From Rhizobium tibeticum (GTDB lineage: Bacteria > Pseudomonadota > Alphaproteobacteria > Rhizobiales > Rhizobiaceae), in assembly GCF_900110205.1 (NCBI RefSeq), contig NZ_FOCV01000024.1, positions 33,151 to 97,150 on the forward strand: 64,000 nt of DNA. Reading direction: 5' to 3'. The notes below the pieces were generated by a model. The model ran no database searches, was not told the DNA's origin, and saw only the letters and a list, made by a program, of their open reading frames with translations. Below, in pieces: positions 54,526 through 63,693 of the stretch. Numbering within the stretch: position 1 is the stretch's first letter; each line of letters opens with the position of its first letter. The position numbers were made by a program, and so were the translations under genes.

Positions 54526-54888
54526 TCAACGGCTGGTCTTTTCGGCACCACTAAGCGGGTTTCCGAACAGATCGGTAGGCGCCGTGCGATCGCCAGCACG
54601 AGGCAAATCGGCAATCTTGCCGCTGAATGACCGGGCGCTATTGGGCTTTCCCGCCCACAACGCAATTGAGAGCTTCTCACCCGCTTTGATGTCGCGATGT
54701 GCAACAACGTAGCCTTGATGGTCTGGCGCACTTTCACGCCCCATCTTTTCGTTTTCGAAAAGACTTACTTCCCCTGGTTTTGCGTCGTATGGCATTAGAA
54801 CCCTCGTGATCTCCTGCAACAAATGCAGATAGATCGATACGGCTGAAGTCAATTTCGCATAAACGCCCGGTGCGAGACGCTGTCTCAC
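54526..54888 (-). CDS. Hypothetical protein downstream of the SGNH-like gene
   Basis: No ATG is in frame after the stop of the upstream gene. The GTG at 54888 gives 120 residues. Stretches such as SLFENEKMGRESAPDHQGYV and WAGKPNSARSFSGKIADLP look like small DUF736-type or single-strand-binding-like rhizobial proteins, but I cannot assign a family. An AGGAG lies 50 bp upstream without a start at the right spacing, so the original start may have been lost. Confidence 0.45.
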   Translation of the reverse strand: MRQRLAPGVYAKLTSAVSIYLHLLQEITRVLMPYDAKPGEVSLFENEKMGRESAPDHQGYVVAHRDIKAGEKLSIALWAGKPNSARSFSGKIADLPRAGDRTAPTDLFGNPLSGAEKTSR

Positions 54889-54937
54889 CGAGCGTCTGGA
54901 TGGAGACAGGTCTTTCGCGAGACCTACTGACTTAGTG

Positions 54938-55861
54938 CTAAACTCCTGGCTCGTCGTCGCTGGCGCGATCCTCTTGCAATCGCTGTATCCAGAAGGCATC
55001 AAATTTCCGGGCCAACCTTTTAAATCCAGTATCTGTGGGATGGAGTTCATTGCTCCAATCGCGCGCGTAAGCAGCATTGGTAAATGTACCTTGGGTATCG
55101 ATGACCGAAAACCTGTTGCTGCCCTCGCTCTCCAACCGCTTCAGCATTGTGCGAAATTTCTTCAGAGCATCTGAAACGATGATCTTTCCGTCAGCAATAC
55201 TCCAGCCTCGCGACTTCAGCGATGGGTATAGCCAAGGCCCAGCACACAATGGATGGCGATTGTCTGGGGTTGGGAAGTCGTAGGTATGTGCGAACACGCG
55301 CACTCCAGGCGCGTATCGGTCGCGGATCTCAAACAAAGTGAGATAGTTTACCTCCGCAACACCGAGAACCCGGTCAAACTTTGAGACATTCAATCCTTGT
55401 TGGGGTGGTTGCCCTTCATTGAACTTGAGAAAGTTCACGAACTGATCCCCGGCAACGTCGTTTCCGCCTGCAGAACAGAAAATGGCGTCCGGCTTCCCAT
55501 TGAACCAATTCCCCGGGTTTGAAAGCGCACGGACCAGCCGCTGTTGCTTTGGCCCCGACATCATATCCGTGGTCGCGTCGCCATGATGCGCCAGGCGAAG
55601 GATCAGCTTTTCATGATCATGCATCAGTTCGAGCTGGGCAATGATGTCTGTTTGTCCAAGCGCGATATCGTTGACCAATGGATAGTCGAACCAGGAGTCG
55701 CCAACAGCGACAGCTGTGTAAGGCATTGCGGAGCGAAGGCCGGTCGCGGCAACCGCTCGCATGACAGTCGCGACCTTCTCCTGGTGCTCGTGGATTCTTT
55801 GCTCAATATCCTCCTCGATTTGCCTTTTAGCTCTGGCATAGACATCGAGCCCCTCCACCAT
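54938..55861 (-). CDS. SGNH/GDSL-like hydrolase family protein
   Basis: The ATG at 55861, with GGAGG upstream, gives 307 residues. Motifs of the SGNH fold are in order: block I AVAVGDSWFDYPL with the nucleophile Ser, block III SAGGNDVAGDQF with the Asn, and block V NELHPTDTGF with the catalytic His. The N-terminal 40 residues are helical (AKRQIEEDIEQRIHEHQEKV). There is no signal peptide, so the protein may act in the cytoplasm. Likely an esterase or acyl hydrolase; its natural target is unknown. Confidence 0.8.
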   Translation of the reverse strand: MVEGLDVYARAKRQIEEDIEQRIHEHQEKVATVMRAVAATGLRSAMPYTAVAVGDSWFDYPLVNDIALGQTDIIAQLELMHDHEKLILRLAHHGDATTDMMSGPKQQRLVRALSNPGNWFNGKPDAIFCSAGGNDVAGDQFVNFLKFNEGQPPQQGLNVSKFDRVLGVAEVNYLTLFEIRDRYAPGVRVFAHTYDFPTPDNRHPLCAGPWLYPSLKSRGWSIADGKIIVSDALKKFRTMLKRLESEGSNRFSVIDTQGTFTNAAYARDWSNELHPTDTGFKRLARKFDAFWIQRLQEDRASDDEPGV

Positions 55862-56622
55862 ACTTGCCTCCGTTTGGCTATGTGCGCATGGAGAACGGTA
55901 AAGCACCAGTTTCTAATATTCAAATCACGGTTGCATATCGCAGGGAACCTGCAGTCGTCGCTCGGCCAATAATCCGACGCCGCCCAAGCGACATTGGCCT
56001 TCCATCAGAAATTGGCGGCGAATGGATACTATGAACAGAGCTTCGTCGCCCAGTATGGCGACGCCGCCCTCGAAGAGGCGAAAACGAAATTGAAGGACGC
56101 CTGCAGTAGGTGGGTTTCCCCCGATGTCAATCTAAGGCACGCGCGTCATTGAGAACGCCCCGAACGCGAAGATAGAAGCCATCACCCATGATGTGCCGAC
56201 AACACCCTGTTGAGTTGTCGGAGCCTCCAAGTTCCCGCAACGCCGGAGCTACCCTCGTCGTTCTTTCTTTACGCAGGGCCCGGATTAGGCTGGCTAGTTG
56301 CGTTCGCTATCGCGTGAAACCGCCCGTCCCATGCGTTGAGTTCATCCAGCGGTCGTTGCGGCGCCCCGCTGTCAGAGCCTCATTCCAGAATGGCAGCGGC
56401 TAGGCCTATTCTCGGACTTCGATTGGCTGGGTCATCGTATCGACGACGCCCTAGACGTGCCCGCTTCTCAACAGGTGGTAAAGGTCTTCCAACATCATCT
56501 CTGCATTCTCCCCCCGGAGCAGACGGCGCGAGTTTGAAGCGCTCAGCGAGAATAATAACAATAAGGTTTGAACATGAGGCTTAGTCATGTATGGCCTGGA
56601 CCGGTCTGTGGCGGACAAAAAA
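55862..56622. other. Intergenic region with a gene-fragment-like stretch
   Basis: About 760 bp. On the plus strand, 55983-56152 reads TLAFHQKLAANGYYEQSFVA, then YGDAALEEAKTKLKDACSR and a stop, without a start codon. It is probably the 3' end of a lost gene. The rest shows nothing I recognise. Confidence 0.3.
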
Positions 56623-56967
56623 TCATCGCACTTTGACAACATCCGCTTCAAATCCGTAGGCTCTCTGAACAAGTCCCACGCGGATCTCATAACGCGTGTA
56701 CCAGTCTGCCCGGCCCCGGCGTTGCGCCTCAACGTGATCGACAACGGCTTTCCATGCTCGGATGCTTTCCTCGTCCCTCCAATAAGAGTTGATTATGCCG
56801 AAACCATCAGCACGGCGGGCGCTTTCGAAACCCAGAAAGCCAGGCTGCTGCTTTGCCAGTTCCACCATCGCAACGCCGATTTCACCATAACCGTCTTCGA
56901 CGTCCGTTCGTTGCGATGAGAAGCAGACCACGTAGTAGGGTGGTGCAGGCAAGGAAGCGATAGACAT
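56623..56967 (-). CDS. Antibiotic biosynthesis monooxygenase-fold (ABM) protein
   Basis: A 114-residue protein with a GAGAGG-type ribosome-binding site. PYYVVCFSSQRT, then VELAKQQPGFLGFESARRAD and NSYWRDEESIRAWKAVVDHV follow the ABM-domain pattern of ferredoxin-like dimers. Such proteins include quinol monooxygenases and heme-degrading enzymes. No heme-ligand signature is certain. Role unknown. Confidence 0.75.
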   Translation of the reverse strand: MSIASLPAPPYYVVCFSSQRTDVEDGYGEIGVAMVELAKQQPGFLGFESARRADGFGIINSYWRDEESIRAWKAVVDHVEAQRRGRADWYTRYEIRVGLVQRAYGFEADVVKVR

Positions 56968-57376
56968 GCCGACCTCTCGTTGCCAACGGCAGCTTTACAG
57001 GAATTACCGGATTCGATCGCCATCCTTATACCGCAGCCATGCTACTCCAACCGTGATGCAATACACGAGCGCCAGCATAAAATGGTAGATTGGAAACGCT
57101 AAACGATCGATGATAGGACCAGCACCATGATCGCGCTGATCGATGATGCAATGATGACGGCAACCACATACGTGAGACGGAACATAAGCACGACGAGGGC
57201 CGCTGCCTTTGAGAACGTAACACCCTGCCCACATTGGCGTCGGGCTCAAAGAATTTGCCGATGATCCTATCTCACCGATAGCGACCATCGCTGAGATACG
57301 AGCTTTCCTGCGTCCTGCTGTAACGTATCTTGAGCGCTTCAATCTCCCGTTCGTCGACGTGGTGCCGTTAACCGCC
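56968..57376. other. Intergenic region with possible membrane-segment remnant
   Basis: About 410 bp. On the minus strand around 57115-57235 a short frame reads hydrophobic residues (MFRLTYVVAVIIASSISAIM), then stops. Another frame (57004-57342) has no convincing content. Possibly a decayed small membrane-protein gene. Confidence 0.25.
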
Positions 57377-57778
57377 TTATTCGGCAGCTACTAGAAAGAA
57401 GCTATTCTGCGAGGAGGAGGCTAGCGCATGAACTCTGGCTTCAGCCTTGGCAATCAGCTGATAGAATTCGTCCTGCGCTTCGACATCCAACTGGATGACA
57501 GCGTTGACATCGTCTGGTGTGTCACAGACGCAGGCGACTGCCGAGATAGGACAGATGCCGCCTGGATAGCGTTTGCCGGTGCCGGTATAGGCGCGGCGGC
57601 CCCAGCGCTCCGAATAAACAGTCTCTTCGCGGTCGAGGTGCAGAATGGTCCCCTTACACGCGGTGACGATGGCGGCCTTGCCGTAAGCGAACCAGTGGTA
57701 GTTCAGCTTCCGCAGAACATATTTACCCGTGATGTCCTCGCCCGCCAACTCTGCCGGGTCACTAATCATTCTGATCAT
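57377..57778 (-). CDS. Hypothetical protein
   Basis: A 133-residue protein with GAGAGG before the ATG. Notable stretch: YHWFAYGKAAIVTACKGTIL, then SERWGRRAYTGTGKRYPGGI and several Cys (CPISAVACVC). The sequence looks genuine but I do not recognise a family. Confidence 0.5.
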   Translation of the reverse strand: MIRMISDPAELAGEDITGKYVLRKLNYHWFAYGKAAIVTACKGTILHLDREETVYSERWGRRAYTGTGKRYPGGICPISAVACVCDTPDDVNAVIQLDVEAQDEFYQLIAKAEARVHALASSSQNSFFLVAAE

Positions 57779-58602
57779 AATGGCTTACCTCTCATCGCTC
57801 GCTAGTATCCGTCAGGACTGCTGCCGCGGCAAGACAGAAAAACGTAGCATTCGGAGTGACTTAGTCACAAAGTGTTTCCAATTCTTACACCGCTTCGAGC
57901 ACCGATTCAGGTGGCTGGTAGCGTTCTGGAAGAGCTGCATCAGCGAGGTCAATTCTTCAGCGGCGGCAAACGTCAGGGAAAAACGTTGGGTTGATTTAGA
58001 TCCGGACGCTGGGCATCACGTACTCCTGCCGGGCGAAACAACGTCGAAATCGTCACTTCATGCGCACCGGTACTGATGAAGCTGATGTACGACTCGGGCT
58101 GCTTGGGATGCCATTACACGGGTTCGCCGCCGGGAGAATCGATAAAGCGAGACGCGGAGCGACAATTGCCGCGGGCGAACTCATTTTCCAGCAGGCCCCA
58201 TCATGCGGGAGACCGTGGACGAATAGCGAGAGGTGGCCTCCCGACGGTAATAGCGGGAGGCAACCGTGCCTTCCAGTCGGAGCCGACAGAGAAGGGTTGC
58301 GATTGGTTCTGACAACGTCGACCGAACCGAGCGCGGTTCGAATCTCGCGCACGGTCGAGGAGGCACAATTGCCAGCAGTAGCAGGGCCCGACTGACATGC
58401 CCGACACGTGCCGTCAAGGCGAACGCTAACGCCCCGGCGCTGAAGCGCCGAGCCTGTCGATGGATGTTCACGGTTAACCCCTCAGTTGCCCGCGAGGAAC
58501 ATCGTATGTTTTACTGTTACGTCAATTCCGAGCCTTAAGACATCGTTAACACAGGCTGTTGATGGGCCCGGCACTTAACCAAAATGAACGGAGATCGATG
58601 GC
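57779..58602. other. Intergenic region, nothing recognised
   Basis: About 820 bp. Several overlapping short frames on both strands, none with a ribosome-binding site and plausible content. No repeat or strong hairpin found. Confidence 0.35.
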
Positions 58603-58818
58603 ATGCATACGTTCACCGTAACCGTCACGTCAAAGCTGCAAGCAGACACAGTCGAAGAAGCCGCCTTGCTCTTTTACCAGCAGCTCGTAGTGGGCCCGCC
58701 GCCACTTAGCTTTCACGTAATTGATGAAGCTAACACGACCACAGAGGTGATGCTCGATCAGGTAAGGGCGGATGAGTTCGCAAGCATCGATCACACTGTA
58801 GATCCAGGCAACTGGTAG
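58603..58818 (+). CDS. Small hypothetical protein of 71 residues
   Basis: Starts MHTFTVTVTSKLQADTVEEA, after GGAG 11 bp upstream. Alternating beta pattern and helix, then PPLSFHVIDEANTTTEVMLD. Probably a small alpha/beta fold. Family unknown. Confidence 0.5.
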   Translation: MHTFTVTVTSKLQADTVEEAALLFYQQLVVGPPPLSFHVIDEANTTTEVMLDQVRADEFASIDHTVDPGNW

Positions 58819-59253
58819 ATCCTGCAAGACCGCACGGCTCCCAAAACTTTCAAGGGGTAAGCACGCCGTCGCAAGTGCATTTTTTGAACCGCGCAAGTTA
58901 TCGTGATACTTCGCAAAGAGGGCAGTCTCGGATCAGAGTTTACTCACTTCAAAGACCCGCGACATCGAGTTCGTCAGATATTCAATCTGGCTCCCATGTT
59001 TTGACCTCGAATCCACGTTTTCTGACGCTGTGCATTAATTAAGACGATTAAACTCTTGTTCGCAAACGATGCTGTTATGCCAGTCAAACCGCTGAGTGCA
59101 ACAATACCAATCTTCATTCGATAGTTGAAAATTGATCAATGCAGGCTCGCCGGGCAAGTTCGAATTCGCGATCTTTAGTTATGCGGTGTTTGCTCCCACC
59201 TTCCGGATCGCAGGTTGATCGGTGATGTTTCACGCCCACCGAGGGCTTCGACA
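58819..59253. other. AT-richer intergenic region before the IS66 element
   Basis: About 430 bp, visibly richer in A+T than the surroundings. I searched by eye for a nod box and did not find the consensus. The left end of the IS66 element must lie here or just before 59254, but I cannot define its inverted repeat. Confidence 0.35.
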
Positions 59254-59693
59254 TATGACGATTACAGGGTTTACACATAGCACCAAGGCTGATGAGCCAG
59301 TGCAGCGTTTTGAGGTCTTCACGGGCTCCGCCGCCGCGACTGGAGCGATGAAGAGAAGGACCGGTTAATCGCGGAGAGCTACACCGGCGAAAGATCGGTG
59401 AGCGCAGTTGCGCGGCAGCATGGATTGTCGCCAGGTCAGCTGTTCACATGGCGACGCTTGCCCGCAAGCCACTGGATGCGGTCGCCGATCATGTTCCGAT
59501 GTTTGTGTCAGCGGCTGTGGGCGTGCGACGAGAACCTGTCCCAAAGAAAGCGAGACGGATGCGTTCGCCGAGGAAACCAACTGCGGGTGCTGGTATTGAA
59601 CTGAAGATTGGTGGAGCCACGTTGCGGATTGCATCCGGCACTGATGCCGCGACAATCGCCGCCGTCATCCAGGCATTGCGGGCTCAACCGTGA
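59254..59693 (+). pseudogene. tnpA: IS66 tnpA (HTH accessory protein), frameshifted
   Basis: Begins MTITGFTHSTKADEPVQRFE. A one-base shift near 59325 moves to DWSDEEKDRLIAESYTGERS with the helix-turn-helix SVSAVARQHGLSPGQLFTWR. A second shift near 59460 moves to the C-terminal RKPLDAVADHVPMFVSAAV, ending VIQALRAQP. Not functional as one protein. Confidence 0.8.
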
Positions 59694-60046
59694 TTAGCCC
59701 ATCCGGCGCGGTAAAAGTCATGATCGCCACCAAGCCTGTCGACTTCCGCAAAGGTGCAGAGGGGTTGGCGGCGCTGGTGAAGGCCGAGATGGGAGCCGAC
59801 CCGTTCTCCGGCACGATCTATGTGTTCCGGGCCAAGCGAACCGACCGCATCAAACTGATCTTCTGGGATGGCAGCGGCGTGTGCCTGGGTCGCCAAGCGG
59901 CTTGAGGATGGCGAGTTTCATTGGCCCCGAATGCAGGACGGCGCAATGCATCTGACATCCGTCCAGTTCTCGGCTTTGTTCGAGGGGCTGGACTGGAAGC
60001 GAGTCCATGCGACGGGCCAGGCACGCGTTCCGGAAAAGGCCGGATA
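59690..60046 (+). pseudogene. tnpB: IS66 tnpB (Orf2), frameshifted
   Basis: Overlaps the tnpA stop by 4 bp. MIATKPVDFRKGAEGLAALV and FRAKRTDRIKLIFWDGSG are the TnpB signatures. After GSGVCL a one-base shift near 59885 continues as AKRLEDGEFHWPRMQDGAMH, to a stop at about 60046. Confidence 0.85.
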
Positions 60047-60118
60047 ACGACCGCGACCAATTGAATCAGCCGCACTCGGCGCCTCGTTTTGGAGCGCAAA
60101 ATATGCTGTTCTCGACCC

Positions 60119-61440
60119 ATGACGATAACGGCGGACGAGCTTCCGGATGACCTGAACGCGCTGAAGGCGATGGTGCAGCAGCGCCACGGCTTCGGTCGCC
60201 GCGCCGAAACGCTTCCCGAGGATCAGCTTCTCCTTGGGCTGGAAGAAGCCGAACAGGTCGAGGCGGAGGCTCTTGAAGCGAAGGAAGAGGCGTTGGCCGT
60301 CGTGCGTCAGGCACGCGTTGCCAAACGGCGAACGAACCGGGGGGCGCTTCCTGCCCATCTGCCACGCATCGAGATGATCGTCGATATCGATGACCTGCCT
60401 GCCCAGGCTGCCGTCATGATCTGCATCGGATCGGCGAAGATGTCAGCGAGAAGCTCGACATCGTTCCCGCCCAGTTCCGGGTTCTGGTTGTTCGTTGACC
60501 AAAGTATGCCTGCCGGGCTGCGAGGATGTCGTCGTCCAGACTCCGGCTCCCGCCCGGCTGATCGAGGGTGGCATTCGCACCGAGGCAACCGTCGCCCAGG
60601 TTCTCGTCTCCAAGTATGCTGACCACCTGCCCCTCTATCGGCAGACGCAAATCTACAAGCGGCAAGGGATCGACCTCGACCGCTCGACGCTCGCGGACTG
60701 GGTCGTTCGTGCCGCCTGGCACCTTCGTCCGGTCCATCAGCGACTGCTCGATGTGTTGAAGAAATCATCCAAGCTCTTCGCGGACGAGACGACTGCACCG
60801 GTGCTCGATCCGGGGCGCGGCAAGACCAAGACGGGTCAACTCTGGGCGTATGCTCGCGATGACAGGCCATGGCAGGGCACCGATCCGCCCGGTGTCGCAT
60901 ATGTCTATGCGCCGGATCGCAAAGCCGAACGCCCGATGGCGCATCTCGAAGGCTTTATTGGTGTTCTCCAGGTGGACGGCTACCGCGGCTATCGCCCGTT
61001 GGCTGCCAGGAACACCGTGTCGCTGGCTTTCTGCTGGAGCCATGTCCGTCGGCGCTTTTACGAACTGGCGGCCGCTGGTCCGGCACCCATTGCCACCGAG
61101 GCGCTCAGACGTATCGCCGAACTCTACAAGATCGAAGACGAGATACGTGGCCGCACGCAGGAAGAGCGCTACACCGCTCGTCAGGAAAAGAGCCGTCCGA
61201 TCACCGATAGCCTCGCTCCTTGGCTACGTGAACAGCTTGGCCTCATCAGCCAGAAGACAAAGCTTGCCGAGGCAATCCGGTACGCCCTGTCCCGCTGGGA
61301 TGGGTTGACCGGTTCATCGACGACGGTCGGATCGAGATCGACTCCAACACCGTCGAGCGGTCAATCCGCCCAATTGCTCTCAATCGCAAGAATGCACTCT
61401 TTGCAGGTTCCGACGTTGGCGCGTCATACTGCTCATCTGA
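60119..61440 (+). pseudogene. tnpC: IS66 transposase tnpC, frameshifted and cut by recombinase module
   Basis: ATG at 60119: MTITADELPDDLNALKAMVQ, leader coiled coil, then the zinc-finger region disrupted by a shift near 60405 and a stop near 60498. The catalytic domain resumes as VVVQTPAPARLIEGGIRTEA and continues ADETTAPVLDPGRGKTKTGQ to SRWDGL, another shift, then IEIDSNTVERSIRPIALNRK and NALFAGSD. After that IS66 homology ends, and the sequence passes into the recombinase gene's 3' end. Confidence 0.85.
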
Positions 61441-61448
61441 TGATGTCC

Positions 61449-63524
61449 TTATAATAAAAGGGGATTTTGAACCAGATCCTGAGATCTCGGGCGCCGTGAT
61501 CGCCTGGCATCGGCTTCGCGGCGCACGGCGTCGTGCTGGAGGTCGGAAATTCGGACGATCCAAGGCGCCCCGGTACATAGCTGGCGCGCCGGAAGGACGC
61601 CGCTGCTGACCATCCGATAGGCCGTAGCTCGACTCACCTTCAGAATGTCCGCGACCTCATCGAGGGTTCTCTCACCGCGTTCGGCCCGCTCACCTTCTCG
61701 ATAGACGGAGATACCATGGATGTTGCGAAGACTGCAGACGTGGCTTCGTGTCCAGCTGGCGCCATGCCCGGTCCGCTTGCCGGAACGGTTCAGGATCGCT
61801 GCGATTGACAAATCAGGTAACTGCCTGGCCAAAGCGCGCACGAGATCAACGACATCAGCTTTAACTGCCCAGCGGGTCTGGCCGATCTTGTTCTTCCTCA
61901 CTGTCATCCGGGTATGATCGCCACCTTGCCAATGAATGATGATCGCCAATGTGTCGTCGACGATATCGACGATAATTTCCGTGATCAGTAACCGAATGAT
62001 CTTTTTGCGCGTCTCGGTGGACACACTGGGGCTGTCCCATGCCTGCCCCAGGTCGCTACCCAGCTTCATCAGTCTTGCACGGTCATCTGCCGATAGTGCG
62101 GGCATGTCACGGTCGGTCGAGAGCGTGTCAAGCTCGATCTCTAGGTCACGCAATTGGATCAGCTTCTCATTCCAGCGCCTTTCCAACTCGCCCGCGACCA
62201 ACCGGTTGTCGGGATCGACAGCGTCATACTGGCGGCGCGCCCGGGCAGCCTCGTATTGTGCTTGCTTGATTGAGTTCTCGAGTTGCTGATGCTTATCGCT
62301 ATGACGCTGAGTGTGCGCCTCCATTGCTCGCAAGGCCGCCTCGATTCCGAGAGGTTGCAACCGTTCGAGAACCTCCTGCGCGACGGCCCGATCAACTCGC
62401 ATGCCACCGAAGCCGATACAGTTGCCGACCGCCATGTCGCCGAACGTGCCGCGACAAACATATCGCTGCGTATTGCCGCCTTTCCCAGAGTATTGAATAT
62501 GCAGTCGGCGACCGCAGCGACCGCAGCGGAATAGTCCGGGCAATAAAGCTTCGCCACGTCTTATCGAACCTCGTCCCATGTAGCTTTTTCCATTCGCATT
62601 CTCGGCGATCAGATGCTGATTCCTTTCAAACTCGGCCCAGCTAATATAGCCTTCATGATGGTCGTGGATCAAAACCTCCCAGTCCTTCGAATTACGCCGC
62701 AACGTATCACGGGTGACCCGTTTGCGCCCATCCTTGATCATCACACGTGTCGCACGCCGGCCGTAGGCGTAGGAGCCGGCGTAGACCGGGTTTGTCAGTA
62801 TGTGATGAAGGGTGTGATAAACCGGAGCTTTCCACTCGATCGGCCGTTTGCCGCGCCCTTGAATGACAGACGGGACCAAGACATTCTCTTGCCTGAACCA
62901 GATCAGCACTTGGCGGACGGTCTGCAGTTCGGCGAATTTGCGAAAGACGAGCAGAATGCTCTCCTGAACGCGCCGATCTGGATCCTTCTCGACACGGGCA
63001 TCATCCGTCTTCACGTATCCGACGGCAACGGTGAGATAAAGGTCGCCGCGCCGCGCCTTTTGGCGCATGGCCTCGACCGATCGTTGCCGAAACACGGATA
63101 ACTCCATCTCGCTCATAGTGCCCTTCATGCCAAGAAGGAGACGATCGTTAGGCGAGCGCGGATCGTAAATAGCCTCTTCATCGACGATCAGAGTGCCGAC
63201 CAGACCACAAAATTCCAGCAAGGTGTGCCAATCACGGCCATTGCGCGCCAGACGTGAGGCCTCAAGCGATACGACTGCTCCCACCCGACCTTCACATATC
63301 GCCGCCAACAGCTTCTCGAATCCCGGACGGGCCGTGCCACCTCCGGATCGTCCAAGGTCATCGTCCACGATCTCGACGGTCTCCCAACCCAACTGTCGAG
63401 CACGCTCGACTAAGCTGTACTGCCGTCTTTGGCTTTCCAGATTATTGGCAACTTGGTAGGCCGTCGACTGACGGACGTAGACGAAGGCGCTAAGGCTAAG
63501 ATGGTCGGCAGTGATCTTACTCAT
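61449..63524 (-). CDS. Large serine recombinase with C-terminal helix-turn-helix
   Basis: A 691-residue protein. The resolvase domain (1-150) has the nucleophile Ser20 in AFVYVRQST and SLEASRLARNGRDW with active-site arginines. The recombinase domain (about 170-290) follows, then a zinc-ribbon with CGRCGRRL and YVCRGTF, and a coiled coil (NSIKQAQYEAARARRQYDAV). Unlike phage integrases, residues 540-691 add DVVDLVRALARQLPDLSIAA and a second helix-turn-helix, LDEVADILKVSRATAYRMVS, of the excisionase/MerR type. It catalyses site-specific DNA exchange. The start overlaps the small gene by 8 bp. Confidence 0.9.
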   Translation of the reverse strand: MSKITADHLSLSAFVYVRQSTAYQVANNLESQRRQYSLVERARQLGWETVEIVDDDLGRSGGGTARPGFEKLLAAICEGRVGAVVSLEASRLARNGRDWHTLLEFCGLVGTLIVDEEAIYDPRSPNDRLLLGMKGTMSEMELSVFRQRSVEAMRQKARRGDLYLTVAVGYVKTDDARVEKDPDRRVQESILLVFRKFAELQTVRQVLIWFRQENVLVPSVIQGRGKRPIEWKAPVYHTLHHILTNPVYAGSYAYGRRATRVMIKDGRKRVTRDTLRRNSKDWEVLIHDHHEGYISWAEFERNQHLIAENANGKSYMGRGSIRRGEALLPGLFRCGRCGRRLHIQYSGKGGNTQRYVCRGTFGDMAVGNCIGFGGMRVDRAVAQEVLERLQPLGIEAALRAMEAHTQRHSDKHQQLENSIKQAQYEAARARRQYDAVDPDNRLVAGELERRWNEKLIQLRDLEIELDTLSTDRDMPALSADDRARLMKLGSDLGQAWDSPSVSTETRKKIIRLLITEIIVDIVDDTLAIIIHWQGGDHTRMTVRKNKIGQTRWAVKADVVDLVRALARQLPDLSIAAILNRSGKRTGHGASWTRSHVCSLRNIHGISVYREGERAERGERTLDEVADILKVSRATAYRMVSSGVLPARQLCTGAPWIVRISDLQHDAVRREADARRSRRPRSQDLVQNPLLL

Positions 63525-63693
63525 TGCCCGCCTCCATTCCGCCGTCGGCGCACCGCTTGCCGGCCAGCTTTGCCGCCGCTTCTGTCAACAGTAGTTGCAG
63601 GAGTGTTAAGGCTTCCCGGCGCTGGGTGTCGCTCAGGTCTACCGGCCGGGCTGTCACGAACAGATCCAATTGCATGCGAAATTGCTTTCTCAT
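63517..63693 (-). CDS. Small protein of the recombinase module, hidden in overlap
   Basis: A 58-residue frame: MRKQFRMQLDLFVTARPVDL, then REALTLLQLLLTEAAAKLAG and an acidic tail. It overlaps the recombinase start by 8 bp (ATG at 63524 inside the last codons) and lies inside the 3' part of the upstream gene in another frame. Codon order and the helical Leu-rich middle suggest it is real. Small genes of this kind stand directly before recombinases of this type, as far as I recall. Function unknown. Confidence 0.6.
   Translation of the reverse strand: MRKQFRMQLDLFVTARPVDLSDTQRREALTLLQLLLTEAAAKLAGKRCADGGMEAGNE

Larger units (their letters stand above)
59254..61440 (+). mobile_element. Decayed IS66-family insertion sequence
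   Basis: The three IS66 genes tnpA, tnpB and tnpC follow each other in the standard order, each carrying frameshifts or stops. The C-terminal end of tnpC is cut off near 61420-61440 where the serine recombinase module begins. Terminal repeats could not be defined by eye. Confidence 0.85.

Noticed and set aside
54311..54712. Plus-strand frame with TKAEMEDFVRARRERLLLIA and HESYDERIDLMLRYWW
   Set aside because: The first part looks protein-like, but it overlaps the minus-strand gene at 54526-54888 and the rest of the frame is clearly shadow sequence. No firm start signal.
59080..59170. AT-rich stretch reminiscent of a nod box (ATTCGATAG, TTGATCAAT)
   Set aside because: Neither strand shows the ATC-N9-GAT arrangement or the conserved 3' part of the nod box.
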